A stretch of DNA of 64,000 bases from Paraburkholderia lacunae. GTDB lineage: Bacteria; Pseudomonadota; Gammaproteobacteria; Burkholderiales; Burkholderiaceae. Below the pieces are notes generated by a model. It was given only the letters and a program-made list of their open reading frames with translations. It was not told where the DNA came from and searched no databases. The DNA is taken from positions 18,832 through 82,831 of the forward strand of contig NZ_QHKS01000030.1 in the NCBI RefSeq assembly GCF_003353175.1. Direction: 5' to 3'. Below are positions 17,405-26,388 of this stretch, one piece after another (position 1 is the first letter of the stretch; the number at the start of each line of letters is the position of its first letter). The translations under genes were made by a program, and so were the position numbers.

Positions 17405-18448
17405 TCAGGAGGAATGCATGGATTTGTTCACTTCCGCGCGATGTTGATCAGGCAACCTAACATCTTCGATATTCAGTTTCTGACGACGCGTCATCACGCT
17501 ACTCGTGAACTCTTGTGCAACGTGGTACAGAGGACCTTCGTTGCTCAGCCGAGCCATCTGCAGGATGTACTCTCCGAGCACAAGCAGCACAAGCGAGATG
17601 AGAAAGAACATGCCGGACTGCTGCAACGACAGCGTCACCCAACCGGGCGCCACGTCTGACTTCAGCAGGGCAATCGCAATCACATAGCCGGAATAGATCA
17701 GGTTCGAAACAGCGCCAAACAGGGAAAGTGCCGTGACGAGCCGCATGGGCGCCTTGGTCGTCGACACCAGCAAGCGGATACCGCGATCAATACTGTGCGA
17801 CAGACGCTTGACGTGTGAGGCCTTGGGAGGCGCACTGTAAGTGAGATTCACGCGCGCGAAGCCTCCGGTCGCCGGCAAATAGCGGTAAGTCATTGCGGGC
17901 ATTGGATGCTGCAGCATGAAGTTCACTACACGCTTGCTAAGCAGCCGGTATTGAGGCGCATCTTTGGCGAGGTGCACGCCGTTGGACCATTTATACAACG
18001 CATTGAACGCGGAAAGACAGGCACGGTATGCCCAGCTTTGCACCGGTTTCTGGTCGTTTGCGGCAAACACGACGTCTGCGCCGCTCACCGCCTTATCGAG
18101 CATGGTAGGCAGGAATTTGATGTCGTCCACCAGTGAGTCGACGACCGCGACAAAATCACCGAGTGCGTTTTCCAGGCCGACCCACGAAGCCGTGTCGGAA
18201 TCGACTTCCTTGGTCAACGCATACACCTGCAGATTCGGCAGACCTTGTTCGCCGGCAAGCTCCTTCAGAACAGCGACGCTGTCGTCCTCGGACGCGTTGT
18301 CGACGACGATCAGCTCATAGTCACCGACGAGAGTGCCCATGACCGCAGCAGCATCTTTCAGGATTGCGCCGAGATCGCGCGATTGATTGCGAACGACAAA
18401 AACAACGGACAAAAACACCGGGAAAAACACCACCTGCCCCCTTGGCAT
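17405..18448 (-). CDS. Membrane-anchored family 2 glycosyltransferase (GtrB/ArnC-like)
   Basis: A protein of about 347 residues. The GT-A part has 'FLSVVFVVRNQSRDL', 'YELIVVDNASEDDS' and 'DFVAVVDSLVDD' (metal-site DSL instead of the usual D-A-D). Two C-terminal hydrophobic helices follow (about residues 235-265 and 275-305), the layout of polyprenyl-phosphate glucosyltransferases. The ATG at 18448 is chosen, but a GTG at 18430 preceded by AAGGGGG is an attractive alternative start; upstream frame to 18769 is arginine/proline-rich and unlikely to be translated. It leads the operon and would make the polyprenyl-linked sugar donor used by the downstream modules. Confidence 0.75.
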   Translation of the reverse strand: MPRGQVVFFPVFLSVVFVVRNQSRDLGAILKDAAAVMGTLVGDYELIVVDNASEDDSVAVLKELAGEQGLPNLQVYALTKEVDSDTASWVGLENALGDFVAVVDSLVDDIKFLPTMLDKAVSGADVVFAANDQKPVQSWAYRACLSAFNALYKWSNGVHLAKDAPQYRLLSKRVVNFMLQHPMPAMTYRYLPATGGFARVNLTYSAPPKASHVKRLSHSIDRGIRLLVSTTKAPMRLVTALSLFGAVSNLIYSGYVIAIALLKSDVAPGWVTLSLQQSGMFFLISLVLLVLGEYILQMARLSNEGPLYHVAQEFTSSVMTRRQKLNIEDVRLPDQHRAEVNKSMHSS

Positions 18449-18926
18449 GACATAGCCTACGCGAAACCACTCTGCGGATATCCAACCGGGTATCGACAGA
18501 AAATGGAAATGGCAAGGTTCAGCAGGATTGCGCATTCGTGAGCTCAATCGACGCAAGCCGCCTCTGCGCAGAAACCGCCCAGGGACTGCGCAGCGACTCC
18601 GTGTCGATGGCGCGCTCCGCAAAACGGTGCGCCCACGAAGGGCCATCAACGACTGCATTTCAGCCGGCGGTGGTCGGCGCCTCGACGGGCTTTGCCGGGA
18701 GTGCGACGCACGAAAACGCACGCAAGACTTGCGACGGCATTGGCCACCCGCACAGCCACCGCGCGGCATGGCGCGGGCAGATATGGGAGTTACCTCTGGG
18801 ACCTTGCCAGGTTACAGAAAAATTGAGTCCAACTATGCCGTTACCGGGTATTTATGGCAAGTTGTTTCAAGCTGTAAGCACTCGCAATATCTTGCTTGGA
18901 TGGGTAATGTTTGACTCGTGGGCGTG
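18449..18926. other. Intergenic, probable promoter region of glycan operon
   Basis: About 480 bases without a supported gene. The minus-strand frame continues open through much of it, but its composition (many Arg, Pro, Ser) is unlike a protein. It probably contains the promoter of the minus-strand seven-gene operon; no -10/-35 pair was convincing. Around 18820-18915 the sequence is distinctly AT-richer than around it. Confidence 0.4.
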
Positions 18927-20057
18927 TTATTGCCCCAATACCTCCTCGTAAAGCCCCCGATAAGCATTCCCCAGCGCCGGTCCAGAAAACAGCCGTTCAT
19001 ACCGTTCCCGCGCGGCCGCCCCCATCTTCCGCGCGAGCGCTTCATCGCGAACCAGCTCGTTGACCGCGGCAGCAAATTGCTCCGGCGCCTCGGGCTGCAC
19101 TACAAAGCCCGTCACGCCATGCTCGTTCACATAGGACGTGCCCGAACCCATTTCGCAGCACACCATCGGCTTGCCGAACATCTCAGCCTCGACCAGCACC
19201 ATGCCGAACGCTTCAGAGCGCAAATGCGACGGCATGACCAGCGCACGGCACCGGTTCAGCAGCGCGACCTTTTCTTCGTGCGACACCTGCCCCGCAAATA
19301 CGACGTTCGACGCGCCAATCCGTTTGGCAAGCGCGGCCAGACGCTCCATTTCCGGCCCGGAACCGGCAATCACGATTTTCGACGCGATCGACGGCGCCGC
19401 CTCGATCAGCGTATGAAGCCCCTTGTAGTACCTCAACACCCCCAACGCCAGAACGTATGGCTCGTTGCCGAGCGCGAGCCGATTCAGGCAGTCGGGCGCA
19501 AAGCGGCCGAGCTCCGGATCGTCGCGATAGTCGATCATGCCCAGCGGAATAGCCTTCAGGCGTTGCTTGTCGACGACACTGGTCAGGATCGCGCTGCTTT
19601 GCGCATAGACCGGCGATGTCGCCACTACCGCCGACATCGCGCGCAATGTCGAGCGCATCAACGGTCCGTACACATACCCAAGCGCCCGCTGGCGCACCAC
19701 GTCCGAGTGGTACGTCATCACGGCAGGCTTGTTGACGCGGCCCAGCAGGTGCAGCACGTCCGCGAAAGGCCAGGGAAAGTGGAAGTGCAGGACATCGGCC
19801 CAGCCGGCCTGCGCACGATACTGCCGCAATGAGTCGAGCCCCCCAAGGTCGCACGAGGCGGGCGCCGCCCACGAGCGCGAGCGAGTGACGATGCCCTCGG
19901 GAAACTGGATGTCGCGCGGCACTGGATTGGGCGACAACGTGAAAATCCGTGGATCGACACCGCATGCGCGAGTGGACAGACTGATTTGCCTGATGGCCTC
20001 CTGCAGGCCGCCGGGCGGATCGGGAAAATAGGTGCGGTAGATGTGGAGAACTTTCAT
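18927..20057 (-). CDS. Glycosyltransferase family 4
   Basis: A 376-residue GT-B transferase. The N-domain starts 'MKVLHIYRTYFPDPPGG' with the glycine-rich acceptor loop. The C-domain starts near residue 200 ('PYVLALGVLRYYKGLHTLIEA'), and the E-x7-E motif is 'EAFGMVLVEAEMF' near residue 285. Together they identify a retaining GT4 enzyme. It is the last gene of the manC-wzm-wzt-capK-deacetylase-wecB-GT-GT minus-strand group and should add a hexose to the exported polysaccharide chain or its primer. Donor unknown; GDP- or UDP-sugar is plausible. Confidence 0.85.
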   Translation of the reverse strand: MKVLHIYRTYFPDPPGGLQEAIRQISLSTRACGVDPRIFTLSPNPVPRDIQFPEGIVTRSRSWAAPASCDLGGLDSLRQYRAQAGWADVLHFHFPWPFADVLHLLGRVNKPAVMTYHSDVVRQRALGYVYGPLMRSTLRAMSAVVATSPVYAQSSAILTSVVDKQRLKAIPLGMIDYRDDPELGRFAPDCLNRLALGNEPYVLALGVLRYYKGLHTLIEAAPSIASKIVIAGSGPEMERLAALAKRIGASNVVFAGQVSHEEKVALLNRCRALVMPSHLRSEAFGMVLVEAEMFGKPMVCCEMGSGTSYVNEHGVTGFVVQPEAPEQFAAAVNELVRDEALARKMGAAARERYERLFSGPALGNAYRGLYEEVLGQ

Positions 20058-20202
20058 GCGGCCACCCGCGCCGCTGGAAGAATGCTGTCAAACGCCATTT
20101 TGTCGGCCATGGTCTTCAGATTTTTAAGCGCAGGACAGTCAGTCGGGCGGCCCGCACGTTCACGCTTTGCGATTTCGTACCTTGCGGCGCCCTCGCTGGC
20201 GC
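20058..20202. other. Intergenic, nothing identified
   Basis: 145 bases between two glycosyltransferase genes on the same strand. No gene, terminator or repeat was identified. Confidence 0.35.
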
Positions 20203-21432
20203 TCATGCAGCCGCACCCAGCGAGGCCGGCTTGCCCGATCCATCCCGATTGTCGATATGAAACGTGATGACCAGCATCTTGTCCAGCCGCCGCTCCCACG
20301 TGTTGTCGCCCACCGCCGCCCGCGCCTCGTCGGCGCTCAGCTTACCGCGTGCGAGTTGTTTCTCGATCGCGGCGACAAAGGCCTGCAGATCGCCGCCCAC
20401 CTCGAGACCTGCATGCGGCTCTTTCGCGAAGTCGAGCGGCGTCGACACCACCGGCAAACCGGCCGCCAGGTACTCGTAAAACTTCATCGGGAACATCGAG
20501 CGGGTGTACTCGTTCAGCAAAGTCGGCAGCACGCCGACCTGCATACCACGCAAGTATTGCGGCAAGGTTTGATAGCTGCGATAGCCGAGCAGATGCACAT
20601 TGGGTAAGCGCGCCAGTTGTGTCAGCAAGTCGCTGCGCTGCCCTTCGCGCTCCTCGCCGATGATGATCCACTGCCAATCCGACCGCGCCTGCGCAGTCTG
20701 CAAGAGCAACGGAAAATCGACCTTGAAGTCGGACAGCACGCCGTGATACACGAGTCGCGGTTCGGGAATAGCCGCCAGTTCGGCAGGCAGCGGCCCCGCT
20801 TCAAGCGCCTGGCCGAAGTGCGCGTCGTCCACCACGTTGCCGAAATAATGCGTGTTCAGGTTATGCGGCAGGCACGTCTCCTGCAACGATTTCGCGGTCG
20901 TGAAGACGGCCTCGCATTGCGCGAGCAGCGCCTTCTGCGCATTGTTGAAAGCAGCGACATCGACGCCCGGAATCGCGGCGATATCGTCGACGCAGTGATA
21001 CACGAGCGGCCCGCGCTCGAGCGTGGCAATCGCGTCCAGCATAAACGGATGGTAGGTCCACACGACCGGCTCGACGAACCGATTTCCTTTCGCGAACCGG
21101 TTCACCGACCAGCGCAGCAACGCCTGATTCAGCGCGCGTACAAACGGCCAGTGATGCTTGGCGGGCACCATCAGCGGCGACAACACCCAGATGTTCTCCG
21201 CACGCCGCGGCGGCCCGACGATGAGCGACTGCATGCCGCGCCACAAGCGGCGCCACAAGCGGGCCCAGTCGCGCCCGCTGCCGACCTTCGGCGAACGGAA
21301 CCCGACGCTCTCCACATACAGCACCCGCCAGCCGCGCGCGGCCAGAATGCTTGCCGTGTGCTGCTTGTTCGTCCAATAAGGTTCGTCCCAGTCGGCAGTC
21401 GAAAACAACACGGTGTCTCGCGCGGCGCGCAC
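20203..21432 (-). CDS. Glycosyltransferase (GT-B fold)
   Basis: A protein of about 409 residues from the chosen GTG at 21432. Early residues 'VLFSTADWDEPYWTNKQHTA' and 'GWRVLYVESVGFRSP' match the N-domain of glycosyltransferases from exopolysaccharide clusters. 'LVYHGVLSDFKVDFPLL' starts the C-domain, 'LLGYRSYQTLPQYLRGM' is the nucleotide-binding strand-loop, and 'FYEYLAAGLPVVSTPLD' is the sugar-binding region. The start is uncertain; upstream codons to 21519 overlap wecB and have odd composition. It follows the wecB stop by 13 bases. Donor unknown. Confidence 0.78.
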   Translation of the reverse strand: MRAARDTVLFSTADWDEPYWTNKQHTASILAARGWRVLYVESVGFRSPKVGSGRDWARLWRRLWRGMQSLIVGPPRRAENIWVLSPLMVPAKHHWPFVRALNQALLRWSVNRFAKGNRFVEPVVWTYHPFMLDAIATLERGPLVYHCVDDIAAIPGVDVAAFNNAQKALLAQCEAVFTTAKSLQETCLPHNLNTHYFGNVVDDAHFGQALEAGPLPAELAAIPEPRLVYHGVLSDFKVDFPLLLQTAQARSDWQWIIIGEEREGQRSDLLTQLARLPNVHLLGYRSYQTLPQYLRGMQVGVLPTLLNEYTRSMFPMKFYEYLAAGLPVVSTPLDFAKEPHAGLEVGGDLQAFVAAIEKQLARGKLSADEARAAVGDNTWERRLDKMLVITFHIDNRDGSGKPASLGAAA

Positions 21433-21445
21433 GCTGTTCTCGCGC

Positions 21446-22567
21446 TCAACCACTGAACACCTCAACGGGGAGGCCCAGCAGGCTCTCGAGAATGCGCTGC
21501 GACGCGAGGCCGTCGCCATATGGGTTCGCGCGATTCTTCAGCGCCTCACGGCGCGCCGGATCGTCGAGCCAGCCGATCGCCGCTCGTTCGATACTCTCCG
21601 CCGCCTGACCGGCCAGCGTCGCAAAGCCTGCATCGACGCCTTCGCGCCGCTCGGTATGATTGCGCATCACGACGACCGGCACGCCGAAGGTCGGCGCTTC
21701 TTCCTGAATACCGCCCGAATCGCTCACCACCAACGCGCTCCGGCTGATCAGGTAAAGGCTGGTCGGATAATCGACCGGCTCGATCAAGGCGAGGTTCGAG
21801 ATGCCATCCAGTTCACGCAGCACAGGCCCGCGCACGGCGGGATTCAGATGCACCGGGAAGACCCACCGGTAATCGCTATAGCGTTGGCACAGATCGCGCA
21901 GCACGCGGCAGATGCCTTGCAGCACCTCGCCGAAATTCTCACGCCGATGGCAGGTGACGAGAATGTGCTGCTTCTCGGCGCCTTGCCATTCCGGCAACGG
22001 ACTTTTCGGGAGCGTATCGTCCCAACTCCGGCGCACTGCCGCAATCGCGTCGACCACCGTATTGCCCGTAACGACGATTCTTTCCGCTGCAATTCCCTCG
22101 TTCAGCAGATTCTGGCGGGCAAGCTCGGTAGGAGCAAAATGCAGCGTCGTGATGCGACTCAGCAGGCTGCGATTCGCTTCCTCGGGGAACGGGCTCGCCA
22201 AATCGCCGGTACGCAAGCCGGCTTCCACGTGTCCAACGGAAATCCCGCGATGAAACGCCGCGAGGCCGGCGCAAAACGCCGTCGTCGTGTCGCCTTGCAC
22301 GATCACCCAATCGGGACGCACCTGCTCCAGCGCCCGGTCGAGCGCGGCCAACAGGCGCGACGACAACGCATTCAGCGATTGCCCCGGGCTCATCGTGTCG
22401 AGCGTGATATCCGGTTCGATGCCGAAGAATTCGAGCGCCTGCGCAGCCATTTCCTTGTGCTGGCCGCTCGCGCACACGATGGTGTCGACTTCGGCGCGCA
22501 ACGCATGCACGACCGGCGCCAGCTTGATGACCTCGGGCCGCGTGCCCATCACAATCATGACTTTCAT
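21446..22567 (-). CDS. wecB: UDP-N-acetylglucosamine 2-epimerase (non-hydrolysing)
   Basis: A 373-residue enzyme that interconverts UDP-GlcNAc and UDP-ManNAc in the cytosol. Signature parts are 'MIVMGTRPEVIKLAPVV' (4-20), 'GQHKEMAAQALEFFGI', 'VQGDTTTAF', 'GHVEAGLRTGD', 'PFPEEANR', 'VTCHRRENFGE' and 'DSGGIQEEAP'. Length matches the family. The start overlaps the stop of the upstream deacetylase gene by four bases. UDP-ManNAc points to ManNAc or ManNAcA in the polysaccharide. No UDP-ManNAc dehydrogenase (wecC) is visible in the window. Confidence 0.95.
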   Translation of the reverse strand: MKVMIVMGTRPEVIKLAPVVHALRAEVDTIVCASGQHKEMAAQALEFFGIEPDITLDTMSPGQSLNALSSRLLAALDRALEQVRPDWVIVQGDTTTAFCAGLAAFHRGISVGHVEAGLRTGDLASPFPEEANRSLLSRITTLHFAPTELARQNLLNEGIAAERIVVTGNTVVDAIAAVRRSWDDTLPKSPLPEWQGAEKQHILVTCHRRENFGEVLQGICRVLRDLCQRYSDYRWVFPVHLNPAVRGPVLRELDGISNLALIEPVDYPTSLYLISRSALVVSDSGGIQEEAPTFGVPVVVMRNHTERREGVDAGFATLAGQAAESIERAAIGWLDDPARREALKNRANPYGDGLASQRILESLLGLPVEVFSG

Positions 22568-24141
22568 TGCAACGGCTTCCCGGCCTCGACCTGCACGTGA
22601 GCACCGCGAAACTCGACGCCCAGCGTCAACGGCGAGGCGCCATTCGACGGCGTCAGGACGCGGAACGTACCACCCTCATCGATCACCCGGGTCAGCGACC
22701 TGAACTTCAGAAAATCGAGCGCGGCTTCCTCGTGCATGAAGAGCGGTTTTTGCGCCTTGCTTCTGATGTACGCAATGAATTTCTCGTGCACATCGATGCG
22801 CAATGCCTCATCCGGCCAGCCATAGGCGTAGCGTTCGGAGAACGGGTGGTCGAGATAGCCGAACAGCGTATTGGTCGCGTAAGCGTAGTCGAATGCCTGC
22901 TTGAAGACGGCAAGCTTGTCGCCCTCGTTAAGCATGCATTCGCCGTGCAGCATGCACTGCTGACTGTGTCCGATGAAGCCTGCCGGCAAGCCGGCCAACG
23001 CGCCGCCACGCGCCGTCAGGAACTCCGGATCATTGCGGATGATCCCGCCGATGCAACCTTCATAACCAGCGTCGGCGAGGCCGCGCATCGCATACGATGG
23101 CGACTGGTGAAACGGCGACACTGCGTAACGCACTGGGACGCCAGTCACCGCTTCGATCAAGTCCGCCGACTGAGCGCCCTCCGCGAGGGCGGTTTCATAG
23201 CTGCCACCCCAGTTGGGCGCATGGGTCGCCGTGTGCGACAGCACCGCGCCCTGTTGCCTGTCGGCCAGCAATTCACGAAGAATACCGTGATGCTCCGCGC
23301 GACTCAGGTTCTGCGTGTGAACCGCCAACGAGAAAGGCACACCCAGGCGCTGATAGGTTTGCCACAGCGGACGCGCCGATTCGACGTCTTCGTCGCAATC
23401 GAGCCGCGACGTAATCCCCGCGTCGTAACCCCACGGCAACTCGCTCAGCACCGGCTGACACGGCAGCGTGTCCGAACGGTAGCCCGACAGAAAATTCTCG
23501 ACCATGCGCCATTCGAACGAATCGCACGGGCCGACTGCGCGGTTAAACCACAGCACGCTCGACGCGCCGAAGTCCCACAGCGCGGCATAAGAAAACTGCC
23601 GTTCCCCAGCTACGACGACAGCCGCGAGTTCCGCGTCCGCAGGCACCTGGGCTGCTTGCACGACCGCCCAGATCGAGCCATCGCTACGAATCGCGCCGAA
23701 ACCGAGGTTGTTCCACTCGTCGGTGAAGTCGAAACGCTCGAACGGGCGGTGCCATGGCTGGCCGCCCAGCGTCTGCGCCAACTCGCTATAGCGCACCACT
23801 GCGGCGCTCTCGCGCGTTTGGCCGGAAGGCGCCGATTCGCTACGGCTAGCGGCTCCCAACTCGGCCGGAAAATCTCCCGGCTGATAGTGCAGATTGCCTG
23901 CGAGCGCTGCCGGCATATTGCCGAACACGACGAGCTTGCGCGGCCGCGCGCTCAACCACGCGATCAGGTCCGCGCTCCAGCCGTCCGGCGCATCGACCGC
24001 GACGACCACGTCCGGCGCGATCGAACGCAACGTGCTGCGCGAGATCGATTGCGCCTGAGTGGTGCTGACAGAGCGCTGCACCGCCGCCAACACATACTGG
24101 CCGGCTTCTGTTGCCGCGTCTGAGAAGAGAATGCCGATCAT
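22564..24141 (-). CDS. Polysaccharide deacetylase-like protein (NodB-related) with N-terminal domain
   Basis: A 525-residue protein. The C-terminal half (about 245-500) resembles a NodB/CE4-type barrel. 'TSRLDCDEDVES' (about 251-262) holds the acidic motif 1 and 'LSHTATHAPNW' (about 308-318) the His-x3-His metal motif 2. 'RYAVSPFHQSPSY' (about 345-357) resembles motif 3. The first 240 residues have a Rossmann-like start 'MIGILFSDAATEAGQ' and no clear family. It could remove N-acetyl groups from the polysaccharide, as in IcaB/PgaB/PelA systems. No signal peptide is obvious, so action on a cytosolic or lipid-linked intermediate is possible. Overlaps both neighbours by four bases. Confidence 0.7.
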   Translation of the reverse strand: MIGILFSDAATEAGQYVLAAVQRSVSTTQAQSISRSTLRSIAPDVVVAVDAPDGWSADLIAWLSARPRKLVVFGNMPAALAGNLHYQPGDFPAELGAASRSESAPSGQTRESAAVVRYSELAQTLGGQPWHRPFERFDFTDEWNNLGFGAIRSDGSIWAVVQAAQVPADAELAAVVVAGERQFSYAALWDFGASSVLWFNRAVGPCDSFEWRMVENFLSGYRSDTLPCQPVLSELPWGYDAGITSRLDCDEDVESARPLWQTYQRLGVPFSLAVHTQNLSRAEHHGILRELLADRQQGAVLSHTATHAPNWGGSYETALAEGAQSADLIEAVTGVPVRYAVSPFHQSPSYAMRGLADAGYEGCIGGIIRNDPEFLTARGGALAGLPAGFIGHSQQCMLHGECMLNEGDKLAVFKQAFDYAYATNTLFGYLDHPFSERYAYGWPDEALRIDVHEKFIAYIRSKAQKPLFMHEEAALDFLKFRSLTRVIDEGGTFRVLTPSNGASPLTLGVEFRGAHVQVEAGKPLQ

Positions 24142-25520
24142 GCAGTGACCACGTGACGAAATTTAGCCCGGCTGCCGACACGCACCAGATCGTCGTGTCC
24201 AACATAGGCGATCGTGAAAGCGTCCTGCCAGAAGTGACGCAGCTTGTTGGTCGTTTCTTCTGCGTTTGCGAACGGCTCGAGCACGATCCGCAGGGTCGGC
24301 GGCGTGGTTCGCAGATCGATCTGAAACTCCTGAATCCCGCCGACGCGATGGTCGAGCATGTCCTGAATATGGTGCGTCGGATGCGCCACGCCGTTGATCG
24401 GCACGACGTCATGAATCCGTCCGACGACGTCGGTCAGGAAGAAGCCCTTCGCGGTCTCTTCCACGCGCGCGAGGTCGCCCGTCGCGTAGCGGATCAACGG
24501 CATCAGCCGGTTGCGGAAACCCGTGAACACGAGTTCGTGCGCGCCGTCGGGATTGCCTTCGGACACGCGGCTCTCCGGCCATCCTTCGGATTCGAGAACC
24601 TGGAAGCCGCCCTCGTGCCCGTCGACTTCATAGGCCATCACGCCAAGCTCGGCGAGACCGTAGCGGTCGATCACGCGGCAACGCAGCGCCGACGCGATCA
24701 TCTCGCGCGCATGCGGCTCGAGCAGCTCGCCGCTCGACTCGAACACCTCGAATGCCTTGCCGCCGCCGTACTTGCGCTGCACATAGCAGGCGAGCGCATA
24801 CATGGTCGACGGATGCGAGTGCGCCAGATAAGGCTTGCGGCGCTTGAGCGTCTGCCACATTTCTTCGAGACCCTGATCGTCGATGCGGTCGAAGAAGATG
24901 TTGCTGCGATTCATCGCGAAGCACTTGAAGTCTTCACGCGAGGGCCATTCCGGAATCACCTGATCCGGAAAGCGGCAGGCAAAGTGCAGTTCCGAACGAT
25001 GGCGCAGCTTGCCGATCCGTTCGCGCGCATAGAACGTCACAGCCGATGAATAGTCAGCGCCGACCTGATCGTAGTAGATCGTGGTGGACAGTCCGGTCGA
25101 GCCGCCGGTCTTGCACGCATGATGCCGGCCCGGCTCGAGCGGCCCCGACAGCAGGCGCGGCCCCTGCTCGCGGATGATGTCCTTGGTCAGATAGGGAAGC
25201 TCTTCCAGATAGCGCGGGTCCTGCTTGACCTTCGTCGGATCGAACTGCCGCGCCTGAAACAGGTCGCGATAATACGGAACTTGCGCGCCGGCGAACTCGA
25301 GCATGCCGGCCAGCCGGTCGAGCGCGATGCGGCGGCGCTCCGGCATTGGCAACACATAGTGCTGCCGCAACTCTTCGATCTTCGGACGGACGCTGCGCTT
25401 TTCGCGGCTCTCGGCAATGGGATAGGCGATATAGCCGCCGGCAAAGCCCTTGAGCGTGCGAAACGGCTGCCGCACCAGCAAAGACTCGGAGTACCGCAGA
25501 AATGGATGATTAGCTCGCAT
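24138..25520 (-). CDS. CapK/PaaK-like adenylate-forming protein
   Basis: A 460-residue protein of the phenylacetate-CoA ligase/CapK family. 'CKTGGSTGLSTTIYYD' (about 120-135) is the P-loop-like ATP motif, 'YGLAELGVMAYE' and 'VFTGFRNRLMPLIRYATGD' are later AMP-binding motifs, and a small C-terminal domain follows. Family members in capsule loci are thought to activate a carboxylate for attachment to the polysaccharide, but the chemistry is not established. The ATG at 25520 is preferred because AAGG stands upstream and the longer frame adds twelve unlikely residues. It overlaps the downstream deacetylase gene by four bases. Confidence 0.82.
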   Translation of the reverse strand: MRANHPFLRYSESLLVRQPFRTLKGFAGGYIAYPIAESREKRSVRPKIEELRQHYVLPMPERRRIALDRLAGMLEFAGAQVPYYRDLFQARQFDPTKVKQDPRYLEELPYLTKDIIREQGPRLLSGPLEPGRHHACKTGGSTGLSTTIYYDQVGADYSSAVTFYARERIGKLRHRSELHFACRFPDQVIPEWPSREDFKCFAMNRSNIFFDRIDDQGLEEMWQTLKRRKPYLAHSHPSTMYALACYVQRKYGGGKAFEVFESSGELLEPHAREMIASALRCRVIDRYGLAELGVMAYEVDGHEGGFQVLESEGWPESRVSEGNPDGAHELVFTGFRNRLMPLIRYATGDLARVEETAKGFFLTDVVGRIHDVVPINGVAHPTHHIQDMLDHRVGGIQEFQIDLRTTPPTLRIVLEPFANAEETTNKLRHFWQDAFTIAYVGHDDLVRVGSRAKFRHVVTA

Positions 25521-25607
25521 GAGATTCGAACCTTGTTGCGCCTGTGGGGCACGCACCGGGCAACCCTGCGGTCATATGACCGGGTTCGGCATACCCGTTT
25601 GCGGAAT

Positions 25608-26384
25608 TTAATGCGGCAACTGCGCCGACTGGCTGACCAGCGGCACTTCGCTCACCTGCGGCGCGACCACCGGTTCGTCGGCGATCATCTTGCCGTGCTC
25701 CATGGAAATCTTGCGGTTGCACACCCGCGCCACCAGCGACGGATCGTGCGACGCAACCACCAGCACCGAAGCCTTGCCAACCAGGCTCTCGAGACGCTCG
25801 GCCGCCTTGATGCTGAACTCCGCATCGCCCACGCTGAGCCACTCGTCCATGATCAGGATGTCGGCTTCGACACTGGTCGAAATCGCGAATGCGAGACGCA
25901 ACATCATCCCGCTCGAATAGGTGCGCACCGGCAGATTCAGGTAGTCGCCCAATTCGCTGAAATCGGCGATCTCGTCGATCTTGCTGCGGATGCGCGCCGG
26001 TTTCAGGCCGTCGAGAATGCCGCGCAGATAGATGTTCTCGAAGCCGGTCGCGTCGGGGTCGAGGCCCATCGAAACGTCCAGCAGCGAAGCGATCTTGCCG
26101 TGCACCTTGAGCTCGCCGCGCACCGGCGCGTACACGCCCGACAGCGTGCGCAGCAGGGTGGTCTTGCCCGAGCCGTTGTGGCCGATCAAACCGACACGAT
26201 CGCCTTCGGTGAAGCTGAAGCTGAGGTCGTCGATCGCTTTGACAATTGCGTGACGACCGGCATCCTGGCCGATCCGGCCACCCGTCGTGAGATTGAGCAC
26301 CGCTTTTTTCAGTGAGCGATGGGAGTTCTCGTAAATCGGAAATTCGACGGAGATGTTACGAGCAACAATCGATGAAGAACTCAC
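25608..26384 (-). CDS. wzt: ABC polysaccharide exporter ATPase (Wzt/KpsT)
   Basis: A 258-residue ATPase of the polysaccharide/O-antigen exporter class. Walker A is 'GHNGSGKTT' (about 69-77), the signature is 'YSSGMMLRLAFA' (about 156-167) and Walker B 'ILIMDEWLS' (about 175-183). At 258 residues it lacks the C-terminal carbohydrate-binding domain of long Wzt proteins, so it is of the KpsT/short Wzt type. It powers export of a completed undecaprenyl-linked or lipid-linked polymer together with the downstream-listed permease. The gene starts four bases after the permease stop in the same operon. Confidence 0.93.
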   Translation of the reverse strand: MSSSSIVARNISVEFPIYENSHRSLKKAVLNLTTGGRIGQDAGRHAIVKAIDDLSFSFTEGDRVGLIGHNGSGKTTLLRTLSGVYAPVRGELKVHGKIASLLDVSMGLDPDATGFENIYLRGILDGLKPARIRSKIDEIADFSELGDYLNLPVRTYSSGMMLRLAFAISTSVEADILIMDEWLSVGDAEFSIKAAERLESLVGKASVLVVASHDPSLVARVCNRKISMEHGKMIADEPVVAPQVSEVPLVSQSAQLPH

Positions 26385-26388
26385 AATA

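Noticed and set aside
18919..19832. 304-codon plus-strand frame opposite the GT4 gene
   Set aside because: Shadow of the well-supported minus-strand glycosyltransferase.
22567..24123. 518-codon plus-strand frame opposite the deacetylase gene
   Set aside because: The minus-strand deacetylase has motifs and overlaps its neighbours; the opposite frame is Arg/His-rich without motifs.
25608..26384. Truncated Wzt
   Set aside because: At 258 residues it lacks the C-terminal carbohydrate domain of long Wzt, but the ATPase is complete and KpsT-type proteins are naturally this short.
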